A stretch of 6,014 bases of DNA from an uncultured Desulfohalobiaceae bacterium. GTDB lineage: Bacteria; Desulfobacterota; Desulfovibrionia; Desulfovibrionales; Desulfonatronovibrionaceae. Of the stretch, positions 1 to 5,215 are shown in pieces. Location: positions 1 to 6,014 of the forward strand of contig CAJXJU010000088.1 in the NCBI GenBank assembly GCA_913055195.1, in the 5' to 3' direction. Below the pieces are notes generated by a model. That model had not been told where the DNA came from and made no database searches. It was given only the letters and a program-made list of their open reading frames with translations. Numbering within the stretch: the stretch's first letter is position 1; each line of letters opens with the position of its first letter. Made by a program: the position numbers and the translations under genes.

Positions 1-144
1 CTTTTTATAAAATTCTACAATGGGATGCGGGAACAGGGAATTTATCTGGCTCCATCTGGTTTTGAGTGTGCTTTTAATTCTTTTGCGCATACTGAAGAAG
101 ATCTGGAAAAAACCCTGATCGCAGCTAAAAAAATTAACTTTTAG
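1..144 (+). CDS. hemL: Glutamate-1-semialdehyde 2,1-aminomutase, C-terminal end (partial)
   Basis: Frame 1 is open from the window edge to a TAG at 142-144 and gives 47 residues. The stretch [18 protein letters not shown], followed by [14 protein letters not shown] and an Ala/Lys-rich helix, matches the C-terminus of HemL; E. coli HemL has a closely similar FF..ML.EGVYLAPSAFE...SVAH pattern there. HemL is the PLP enzyme that converts glutamate-1-semialdehyde to 5-aminolevulinate in tetrapyrrole synthesis. The catalytic lysine lies outside the window. Its position directly before a multiheme cytochrome gene fits a haem supply and haem use neighbourhood. Related class-III aminotransferases are the only alternative; the YLAPS.FE..F.S.AHT pattern argues for HemL. 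Confidence 0.88.
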   Translation, partial: LFIKFYNGMREQGIYLAPSGFECAFNSFAHTEEDLEKTLIAAKKINF

Positions 145-165
145 AATCATTAAGCGTTTTGCTAC

Positions 166-199
166 TTGACAGTTCAAATTGACCTCACCTAAATAAATT
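166..199 (+). promoter_or_regulatory. Possible sigma-70-type promoter for cytochrome c3
   Basis: A perfect TTGACA -35 box lies at 166-171 in the hemL/cytochrome gap. The -10 is poorly defined: CTAAAT at 189-194 has the ideal 17-nt spacing but matches only three consensus positions, and TAAATT at 194-199 matches four with 22-nt spacing. A second -35-like TTGACC starts at 179. The region to 233 is very AT-rich. No terminator is evident after hemL, so read-through is also possible. Confidence 0.35.
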
Positions 200-233
200 T
201 TAATTTTATGCTTTTTTACAAACTAAACTTTAT

Positions 234-243
234 AAGGAGGTGA
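234..243 (+). promoter_or_regulatory. Strong Shine-Dalgarno site that decides the cytochrome c3 start
   Basis: AAGGAGGTGA is a near-perfect anti-16S match. The GGAGG core ends at 240, three bases before an ATG at 244 and nine bases before an ATG at 250. The latter spacing is normal, and MKKSLF is a typical signal-peptide start, so 250 is preferred. Confidence 0.85.
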
Positions 244-249
244 ATGCTG

Positions 250-636
250 ATGAAAAAGTCTCTGTTTGTGGCCCTGATTTGCGCAGCCCTGGTGGGTGCA
301 TTTATTTTACCCAATCTTTTCGCTGCTGCTGTGCCGGGCGAAATCATGCTCAAAGCTCCAGACGGCGTAAAAACGAAAAAGGCACCTGTGCCTTTCATGC
401 ACAAAGGCGCACATGCAGCCTATCAGTGCACAGAATGCCACCACACCTGGGACGGCAAAGGAGAGCCTCAAAAATGCACAGCCTGTCATGGTGCCAAGGC
501 TCACAAAAAAAATGGCAAAAAGGTTCTGGATTTCAAAAAGGCCTTTCACAAACAATGCTGGACTGGTTGCCACAAGAAAGTTAATAAACAAGGCAAACAT
601 GCCCCTGTAAAATGTAACGCCTGTCACAAAAAATAA
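250..636 (+). CDS. cycA: Periplasmic tetraheme cytochrome c3 (class III)
   Basis: The product has 128 residues and acts as a periplasmic electron carrier, in this family usually between hydrogenases or formate dehydrogenases and transmembrane redox complexes. Residues 1-27 form a Sec signal peptide: MKK, a hydrophobic core, then Ala-Ala-Ala at 25-27 with probable cleavage after 27. The mature part, about 101 residues, is Lys-rich, as in type I c3. Four c-type haem motifs are visible: CTECH (60-64), CTACH (76-80), CWTGCH (103-108) and CNACH (122-126). H51, H55, H65 and H100 are the likely distal ligands, from the F.H...H....C..CHH and AFH patterns. Motif three has three residues between the cysteines (CX3CH) rather than two or four, which is unusual. 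The start at 250 rests on the ribosome binding site. A strong terminator follows. The symbol is by analogy with the Desulfovibrio type I gene; assignment to c3 is firm, the subtype less so. Confidence 0.93.
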   Translation: MKKSLFVALICAALVGAFILPNLFAAAVPGEIMLKAPDGVKTKKAPVPFMHKGAHAAYQCTECHHTWDGKGEPQKCTACHGAKAHKKNGKKVLDFKKAFHKQCWTGCHKKVNKQGKHAPVKCNACHKK

Positions 637-650
637 CAGAATTCAACTTT

Positions 651-680
651 AAAGGGGGAGCCATAACTCCCCCTTTTTTA
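651..680 (+). terminator. Rho-independent terminator after cytochrome c3
   Basis: A 10-bp perfect stem (AAAGGGGGAG at 651-660 with CTCCCCCTTT at 667-676) has a six-base loop and runs into six T residues (674-679). It lies 14 bases after the cytochrome stop codon and only 13 bases before the next start codon. Confidence 0.92.
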
Positions 681-693
681 TACGAGGTTAGCA

Positions 694-1998
694 ATGCCAG
701 GCCCCAATGAAGTTGACGAAATCATTGAATTAACAGAAGTAGTTGAAGAAGGTGCACCAGAAAATAGTACTAATGATCAGTCAACATCAAACGAACAAAG
801 TTTTCCCAGAGAGAAGGCTGTTGAAAACAATGATTTTGATGAAGAATTAAGTAACATACTTGGAAGCGTTATGGATGAGGAGCCTGAAACAAAGAAGAAG
901 TCAGTCAGAGATGACCCGGAAGATGAAGATTTAAATTTTGATGACCTGTTTGATGAAGATATTTCTGAAGACGATATTTTAGATGAATTAGATCCTTCAA
1001 AAAAATCTTCCCCAAAAAGCAATCCAGAGCAAACTGACACAACTTCAGAAGAAACAAAAAAAACAGACGATGAATTTGCAGATTTAGATAACCTGATTGA
1101 CGAGCTGGACAAAAGTCCTTCTCCTGAGACTAAAGCCAAAAAACCTGTTGAAGACGAAATTATATCAGATCTTGAAAAAAGCGTTCAGGAGCCTGTACCT
1201 GAAGAGCAAGTAAAATCCCAGAACAAAGCTCCAATAAAACAAGATGAAAAACCAGAACCTTTAGAAGAACCTGAACAGGAGCAAAATGAGGAAGAAGTCC
1301 CCATCCAGGAAGACAAATTGACCAGTCTTGAGCAAAGGCTAGAAAACCTGGAAGCAGGGCTTGAAAATAAATTCGCTCAAATAAAAGACGACATTCTAAA
1401 AGAAATTAATGAGCTAATAAAAAACCAGGTTAAGCTCCAGGTAACAGAAATATTGACATCAGAACTTAAGCCTTTAAAGCAAAAAATTGCTCAAGTTGAG
1501 GAGCAGTTAAATAGCCTTTCCATCCCGGACAAAGATGAACTTAAAGAAACTATTTCCCGGGACATAATCAAAACGCTTGATGAAAACAGGGAAGACAGCA
1601 CTAAACAGGAAGAAGTGCAAAAATACGTCCTCAAAGTAATTGAGCAACAACTGGAAGCAAAAATTTCAACCTGGCAAAAAGAAAAAGAAGCATTGACCAG
1701 AGAAATTGAAGAGGCATCAAAATATCAGGTCAGACTCCAGGACAGCCTTGAAAAGCTGGCATCTGATATAGGAGAAATTAAAGACAGAACTTCTACAGAA
1801 AAATTAAATCAACAGGTTGAAGAACTATCTCTTAATTTTGTCTCTAAAGACGAGTTAAAACTTCTGGCCAGTCAATTAAAAATTGAATTGGAAGAGTTTA
1901 TCGCCAAACAGGTACCCCTTGCCGCGGCCCAGGTGATCCGGGAAGAAATTAGTGCGCTGTTAGGAGAAAAGCGGAAGAAAGAAACGGGAAAAGAGTAA
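694..1998 (+). CDS. Acidic, disordered/coiled-coil protein of unknown function
   Basis: The 434-residue product is not a family I can name. ATG 694 follows GAGG (684-687) at six bases. Residues 6-20 form a short hydrophobic/acidic segment (EVDEIIELTEVVEEG). Residues 21-205 are highly acidic and low in complexity, rich in Glu, Asp, Pro, Ser and Lys, with recurring short motifs of the D-L-x-x-L-[IF]-D-E type: FDEELSNIL near 48, FDDLFDEDISEDDILDELD at 82-100, DEFADLDNLIDELD at 126-139, EDEIISDLE at 153-161. Residues 206-400 are heptad-like coiled coil. The C-terminus is a compact helix, VPLAAAQVIREEISALLGE at 407-425, then a basic tail. No signal peptide, transmembrane segment or cysteine is present, so it is probably cytoplasmic. 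The layout (N-terminal motif, acidic linker, C-terminal helices with an IREEI..L pattern) recalls polar scaffold proteins such as PopZ, but this is analogy, not demonstrated homology. Confidence 0.85.
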   Translation: MPGPNEVDEIIELTEVVEEGAPENSTNDQSTSNEQSFPREKAVENNDFDEELSNILGSVMDEEPETKKKSVRDDPEDEDLNFDDLFDEDISEDDILDELDPSKKSSPKSNPEQTDTTSEETKKTDDEFADLDNLIDELDKSPSPETKAKKPVEDEIISDLEKSVQEPVPEEQVKSQNKAPIKQDEKPEPLEEPEQEQNEEEVPIQEDKLTSLEQRLENLEAGLENKFAQIKDDILKEINELIKNQVKLQVTEILTSELKPLKQKIAQVEEQLNSLSIPDKDELKETISRDIIKTLDENREDSTKQEEVQKYVLKVIEQQLEAKISTWQKEKEALTREIEEASKYQVRLQDSLEKLASDIGEIKDRTSTEKLNQQVEELSLNFVSKDELKLLASQLKIELEEFIAKQVPLAAAQVIREEISALLGEKRKKETGKE

Positions 1999-2009
1999 GA
2001 AGTGTGTGT

Positions 2010-2046
2010 AAAAAAGGGGAGGGCCTAACAGGTTTTTCCCTTTTTT
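2010..2046 (+). terminator. Probable terminator after the coiled-coil gene
   Basis: AAAAAAGGG (2010-2018) can pair with CCCTTTTTT (2038-2046). The interior can add a short CCT/AGG pairing. It starts 11 bases after the stop codon and ends in a T run. The stem is A/T-heavy, so this is a moderate call. Confidence 0.55.
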
Positions 2047-2105
2047 CCGCCCGGAAAACAAGTTGTCTGGTCAAAGCCATTTCCCTCCGGGCGGATTTTT
2101 ATTTT
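2047..2105 (+). terminator. Second hairpin with T tract, upstream of the 60-residue gene
   Basis: CCGCCCGGA (2047-2055) is exactly complementary to TCCGGGCGG (2086-2094), followed by ATTTTTATTTT. The loop is long (30 bases). It abuts the preceding hairpin, so the two form a tandem terminator or a folded leader. The next ribosome binding site starts at 2106, so this structure could also influence translation of the downstream gene. Confidence 0.6.
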
Positions 2106-2119
2106 GGAGGATACACCTT

Positions 2120-2302
2120 ATGGATCAACTACAAAAGCAAGCATTACAGGTAACCAAAGAAATAGTAGTTAAGTTTATTGAAGTTGGGCGTATTTCTCCC
2201 AACAACTTTCCAGAATACTTTTCGCTCATTTATGAAGAAGTCTTAAAAAACATTTCCAGCCCCCTGCCAGAGCAAATCAGGGATAGCAACAGCAAAAGCT
2301 AA
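2120..2302 (+). CDS. Small MucR/Ros N-terminal-like protein, zinc finger absent
   Basis: The 60-residue product starts at ATG 2120, nine bases after GGAGG (2106-2110). An upstream in-frame ATG at 2063 sits inside the terminator hairpin and lacks a ribosome binding site, so it is rejected. The body, ALQVTKEIVVKFIEVGR followed by ISPNNFPEYFSLIYEEVLKN, aligns without gaps by eye to the N-terminal part of MucR/Ros regulators (L.ELTADIVAAYVS....VP...LP.LI..VH.AL). In MucR that region supports oligomerisation and the zinc finger follows. Here the protein ends at PLPEQIRDSNSKS, with no Cys or His finger. It is therefore either a stand-alone small regulator or partner, or an unrelated two-helix protein. 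The ubiE start follows 8 bases after its stop codon, which suggests co-transcription and coupled translation. Confidence 0.8.
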   Translation: MDQLQKQALQVTKEIVVKFIEVGRISPNNFPEYFSLIYEEVLKNISSPLPEQIRDSNSKS

Positions 2303-2310
2303 TTACACCG

Positions 2311-3075
2311 ATGAATATTTCTGAACACAGCCAGAAAGTGGCAGGGCTTTTTGGCCGCATTGCCCGCTGGTATGATTTTTTAAACCATTTTTTAAGCCTG
2401 GGCATAGATATTTATTGGCGATACAGGCTGGTTAGAAGCATGCCCATGCCTTCTGAGGGAATAGCCCTGGATCTGGCAGCAGGCACACTGGACGTAAGCC
2501 GGGAAATATTACGGCAACACCCTGGTGCTAAAATCCTGGCCATGGATTTTTCCCTGCCCATGCTTCTCACTGGACAAAAAAAATTAGCAAAAGCAAACAC
2601 AAATGAATTAAACAGTATATTTTCTCTCCAGGCAGATGCCAGAGCAATTCCCCTGCCTGATGAAAGTGTGGATTCTGTAAGCATAGCCTTTGGTATCCGC
2701 AATATTCTGCCCAGAAGTAAGGCTTATGCAGAAATCCTGCGGGTTTTAAAACCCGGAGGGACACTGTGTATTCTGGAGTTTGGAACAGGCAAGAAAAAGG
2801 TGTGGAAAGGACTATACAATTTCTACTTATCCAGGATATTGCCACTTATAGGTAAGGTGGTATCTAAGGATGCCATCGCATATTCATATCTTGCCGAAAC
2901 CATATGCAATTTTCCAGGTCCGCACGAGCTGGGTAGAGAAATTGTTCAAGCTGGTTTTTCACGGGTATTTTTCTATCCTCTAAGCTCTGGAATTGTATAT
3001 GTTCATGTAGCCCGGAAGTCGGGAGAGCCAGGAAAGAGTTGCCTGCAAAAAGTCCCTTTTTGCAGGCAATGTTGA
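2311..3075 (+). CDS. ubiE: UbiE/MenG demethylmenaquinone methyltransferase
   Basis: The 254-residue class I SAM-dependent C-methyltransferase performs the last methylation of (mena)quinone synthesis; demethylmenaquinone is the likely substrate, as sulfate reducers use menaquinone. Family signatures in order: F14..IA..YD..N....G.D..WR (to R37), motif I LDLAAGTLDVS (53-63), acidic MDFS (78-81), ADARAIPLP (108-116), SIAFGIRN (124-131), EILRVLKPGG (141-150), LEF (155-157), YSYLAETI and the C-terminal GIVYVHVARK. Motif I has Leu at 60 where the family usually has the Gly of GTGD. No Shine-Dalgarno sequence precedes ATG 2311, so translation may be coupled to the small gene ending at 2302. The last dozen or so residues are encoded by palindromic repeat C (3033-3069) and are unlike normal UbiE ends; the native protein probably ended near residue 237-242. 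Confidence 0.93.
   Translation: MNISEHSQKVAGLFGRIARWYDFLNHFLSLGIDIYWRYRLVRSMPMPSEGIALDLAAGTLDVSREILRQHPGAKILAMDFSLPMLLTGQKKLAKANTNELNSIFSLQADARAIPLPDESVDSVSIAFGIRNILPRSKAYAEILRVLKPGGTLCILEFGTGKKKVWKGLYNFYLSRILPLIGKVVSKDAIAYSYLAETICNFPGPHELGREIVQAGFSRVFFYPLSSGIVYVHVARKSGEPGKSCLQKVPFCRQC
3039..3069. repeat. Palindrome C: solo hairpin related to the outer arms of element B
   Basis: A perfect 14-bp inverted repeat (TTGCCTGCAAAAAG at 3039-3052 with CTTTTTGCAGGCAA at 3056-3069) has a three-base loop. Bases 3033-3054 match 5070-5091 of element B at 21 of 22 positions, with T3040 against C5077 the only difference. The repeat supplies the 3' end of ubiE. It lies between convergent genes and could act as a terminator, although no T run follows on the + strand. 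Confidence 0.9.
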
Positions 3076-3111
3076 ATTTATTTAATGTTGAATGTTGAAT
3101 GCTGAATGTTG
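3068..3111. repeat. AATGTTG heptanucleotide tandem repeat
   Basis: Four consecutive heptamers AATGTTG, AATGTTG, AATGCTG, AATGTTG occupy 3084-3111, and another copy lies at 3068-3074 across the ubiE stop codon, separated by nine AT-rich bases. A degenerate unit (AATTATT) follows at 3112. The rest of the gap to 3182 is AT-rich, with one perfect 10-bp dyad (TCAAATTTGA, 3155-3164) and no clear terminator for the - strand gene. Confidence 0.8.
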
Positions 3112-3182
3112 AATTATTATAGTATGTTATAAGCTGACATTTTTGTTAAAAAGGTCAAATTTGAGTTTTTGCAGTTAAATCC

Positions 3183-4037
3183 TTACATCATTCCATATTG
3201 ATCAGCTAAAATCCTTAAAACCAGTTCTGGACCAATTCGTTTGGCCTTCATTAAAGCCCCATTCTGCAATGCTAACATCCCTATTTTGTTAATTTCTCTG
3301 GGCCTGCCTCCTGTATGTTCATGAATTGCAATAATAGCTTCTTTTGAAAAAATAGGAACTTTCGCACCAGCAGCAACAAGTCTATGCATTATATACTTAT
3401 ATGTATCGTTCAACTCAAAACCTTTTAATGAATACACAATACTGAGACGTGATTTCAATTCTTGCGTAGTATTAATTGTATGGGTAATATCCTTCTGTCC
3501 TGTAAGTATAACAGAAACAGCAGGCTTAAATTCTACCAGATAATTAGTCACGCCTTTTAATGTAATTAATGCATCCTTATCAATTCTATGGCACTCGTCA
3601 ACTATTATGGTTAAATTTCTTTTAAAATGTTTGACGTACTTTTCCAGGCATTGATGGAATATATAAAAAATCTCTTTATTGTTTCTTGCCTTTTTTAACA
3701 ATAATTCAATCTTTGATATAGACATCTTTTTCGTCAGCAATCTCTTCATCATTAATGCTGACACACCACGGACTACCTGAGCAACGTCAGTAAACCCATT
3801 GGCCAGATATAAAACCAGACATTTATTCTTTAACTTAATCTCCAGTAATCTTGAAATCAGAGTTTTTCCAGTACCCACATCCCCTGTTAAAAGTCCCAGA
3901 TATAATTCAGGATTTGTTGCTACAAACGTCATACGTTCAAGCGCTTCCTGATGCTGGGTCGATCTATAAAAAAAACGGGGAGTAAATACATTGCTAAATG
4001 GATTCTCTCTTAATCCCCAGTAACGATATACTAACAT
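3183..4037 (-). CDS. ExeA/GspA-type AAA ATPase, orphan
   Basis: The 284-residue product begins with the ExeA/GspA signature: YRYWGLRENPFSN, then FFYRSTQHQEALERM (22-36). Walker A is GDVGTGKT at 52-59, Walker B LTIIVDE at 142-148, a sensor-1-like ILTGQ at 177-181, an Arg at 197 in a finger-like position, and a sensor-2-like GGRPREIN at 243-250. ATP binding and hydrolysis therefore look intact. It has no transmembrane segment or peptidoglycan-binding domain, which full-length ExeA carries after the ATPase. The short form is known from stand-alone genes and from ATPases beside DDE transposases, where they act like TniB or MuB helpers. No transposase or secretion gene is visible here. ATG 4037 has AAGGA six bases upstream (4044-4048, - strand). 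Element A begins 27 bases upstream of the start. The partner and biological role are unknown. Confidence 0.9.
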   Translation of the reverse strand: MLVYRYWGLRENPFSNVFTPRFFYRSTQHQEALERMTFVATNPELYLGLLTGDVGTGKTLISRLLEIKLKNKCLVLYLANGFTDVAQVVRGVSALMMKRLLTKKMSISKIELLLKKARNNKEIFYIFHQCLEKYVKHFKRNLTIIVDECHRIDKDALITLKGVTNYLVEFKPAVSVILTGQKDITHTINTTQELKSRLSIVYSLKGFELNDTYKYIMHRLVAAGAKVPIFSKEAIIAIHEHTGGRPREINKIGMLALQNGALMKAKRIGPELVLRILADQYGMM

Positions 4038-4063
4038 TTTTTATCCTTATCATCAAAGCTAAG

Positions 4064-4207
4064 GGGTGCATCCGCTGGTAGCGGGGAACCACCAATTTCA
4101 TCCGTACTTCAGGGACAGGCGCAAGCGCCTGTCCCCGCCACGCTTAGACATTTGCGGAAAGTCAATTCTGGCAGATAATGACTTTCCCGCTACCAGCGGA
4201 TGCACCC
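4064..4207. repeat. Element A: nested palindromic repeat
   Basis: A perfect 22-bp inverted repeat forms the ends (4064-4085, starting GGGTGCATCC, with 4186-4207). It extends inward three more pairs if one G-T wobble is allowed. About 100 bases separate the arms. They contain a perfect inner palindrome, GGGACAGGCGC at 4112-4122 with GCGCCTGTCCC at 4125-4135, and an alternative hairpin, GGAAAGTCA at 4156-4164 with TGACTTTCC at 4179-4187, which overlaps the right outer arm. No transposase and no clear target-site duplication is seen. The inner core is shared with element B. Any promoter for the ATPase gene probably lies in or next to this element. The remaining gap to 4298 holds no supportable gene. 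Confidence 0.92.
4112..4135. repeat. Inner core palindrome of element A
   Basis: Eleven base pairs close around AA (or a CAAG tetraloop). The sequence GGGACAGGCG/CGCCTGTCCC is the same as the inner arm core of element B at 5116-5125 and 5171-5180. It is followed by CGCC here and by CGCA in B. Confidence 0.88.
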
Positions 4208-4261
4208 AATTGTCAGGATCAAAGGACATTGCCCTCTGCCTCAGGGTAAATGTTGGCTTAA

Positions 4262-4299
4262 AATTGGGATGGCATCAGCTCTTTTAATTCATCCCATCC
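4262..4299 (-). terminator. Weak possible terminator after the S8 peptidase remnant
   Basis: Reading the - strand from the TAG stop (4301-4299), GGGATG (4295-4290) can pair with CATCCC (4271-4266), followed by AATTTT. An overlapping 6-bp alternative (GGATGG/CCATCC) also exists. The stem is short and the loop is 18 bases, so confidence is low. Confidence 0.28.
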
Positions 4300-5102
4300 T
4301 ATCTCACCCTCGCTCTTTCTCTTATTTGGACTGATTCCCGTATTTTATTATAAAGCTCAGTTACTTGTTGGTGCTCAAAAACAACAGATATACAATATTG
4401 CTGTTGATAATGTTCATCTGGATTCCATTTGTTTTGGGAAAACAATATTATTGATATTTTGCTGGGTATTTTTGAAGGTCGCTTTTTATACTCTACCCAC
4501 GCTTTTTGATGACAGCTATTTTTCAAGGTGCTTATTCCGGGAAAATATTTAATTTCCTTTCCTTTTAACTCTTCCGGAGTGTTTTCCAAGTCTGATTCAT
4601 CTAATTTTACATATTTAGATAAAATCTCTTTTTCTCCGACATCCCCAAATAATTTGAAATACAGAATATTACCAAAATAACTGTCTCCCCTTGTTGCCCT
4701 AAAGGGTGGATTATAGGTCAATACTATTGAAATTCTTTTTTTGCCTTTTTCTTCAAAAAAAAGCCGAGGAATTTCAATAGTAAAAAGTTTTATTTTATTC
4801 AGGGGAATTTCTCCTTCATTAAAGAGTAAAACTCTATTATCGAAGGAATACATTGCGCTTAACTCATCAGGTATTCCATATCCTTCCGTATAAAGTAAAA
4901 ATTTTTTAAAATCCGATTTTTTCCAACCATAATTATTATTAACCGGTGGGTAGTTTGCGGACTGTAATATTACATTTTTAAAAAAGTTAGAATTTTTGTT
5001 TGAATATTTATTAGCTAAGATTCCTACCTTTCTTGCAACCTTTGGAGCAGAAAAACTGGTTCCATAATCAAAGAGTCGCCTGCAAAAAGTCGAAACTCGC
5101 AA
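4299..5102 (-). pseudogene. 3' remnant of a subtilisin-like (S8) serine peptidase
   Basis: The genuine peptidase sequence begins at about 5069 with DYGTSFSAPKVARK. GTSFSAP is the subtilase motif around the catalytic serine, followed by a helix. The Asp and His catalytic regions, which lie N-terminal in subtilases, are missing. About 250 residues follow, including a probable beta-rich C-terminal domain with GYGIPDE, LFTIEIPRLFFEEKGKKRI, VLTYNPPFRATRGDSY and FKLFGD. I associate this arrangement with bacterial intracellular S8 peptidases of defence or toxin-like loci (IetS-like), but that is recollection. The reading frame upstream (5070-5102) is element B sequence and opens only with a TTG lacking a ribosome binding site. 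The protein is therefore almost certainly not made, or is inactive. The end at 4299 appears natural. Codon use is AT-rich, more so than the helicase remnant next to it, consistent with separate origins. Confidence 0.85.
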
Positions 5103-5215
5103 ATTACAGCTTGCGGGGACAGGCGAACGGCTAATAATTTCAGATAGTTACAACTGTCACAACGCTCGTTCGCCTGTCCCCGCACGGAAAAATATACTTT
5201 TTGCAGGCGACTCTT
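5071..5215. repeat. Element B: nested palindromic repeat at the junction of two gene remnants
   Basis: Outer arms form a perfect 20-bp inverted repeat: AAGAGTCGCCTGCAAAAAGT at 5071-5090 and its complement at 5196-5215. Inner arms form a perfect 18-bp inverted repeat: TGCGGGGACAGGCGAACG at 5112-5129 and its complement at 5167-5184. The outer arms are nearly identical to palindrome C, and the inner core matches element A. Peptidase coding sequence touches the left edge and helicase coding sequence the right edge. No target-site duplication is apparent in the flanks (ccataatca / tataaggta). The 37-base centre has no gene. Confidence 0.93.
5112..5184. repeat. Inner palindrome of element B
   Basis: An 18-bp perfect stem surrounds a 37-base AT-rich loop. 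The GGGACAGGCG core is shared with 4112-4121. Compared with palindrome C, this interior segment and its spacers (5092-5195) are extra, which makes it the candidate inserted unit. Confidence 0.88.

Noticed and set aside
244..249. Upstream start ATG 244 for cytochrome c3 (adds Met-Leu)
   Set aside because: It is only three bases from the GGAGG core; ATG 250 has proper spacing and a typical signal peptide start.
777..1139. A Ser-rich open frame on the - strand inside the acidic gene
   Set aside because: It is the antisense shadow of Glu/Asp-rich codons, as expected from the composition.
2063..2119. N-terminal extension of the 60-residue protein from ATG 2063
   Set aside because: It would be encoded by the terminator hairpin, has no ribosome binding site, and the MucR-like part starts after ATG 2120, which has a good one.
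3068..3118. CRISPR-like array
   Set aside because: The units are seven bases with no spacers, so this is a simple tandem repeat.
3155..3164. TCAAATTTGA dyad as an operator
   Set aside because: A 10-base AT-rich palindrome between convergent genes is expected by chance and lies downstream of both genes.
4066..4287. A 73-codon open frame on the + strand
   Set aside because: It lies on the palindromic element A and its flank, has no ribosome binding site, and the translation shows no recognisable protein character.
3183..5102. A complete IetAS-type ATPase plus S8 peptidase defence system
   Set aside because: The peptidase lacks its Asp and His regions and any proper start, and the ATPase is of ExeA/GspA type and separated from it by element A.
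5071..5215. Retron or riboswitch RNA in the nested palindrome
   Set aside because: No reverse transcriptase is nearby, no conserved riboswitch core was recognised, and homology with palindrome C shows it is a dispersed repeat.
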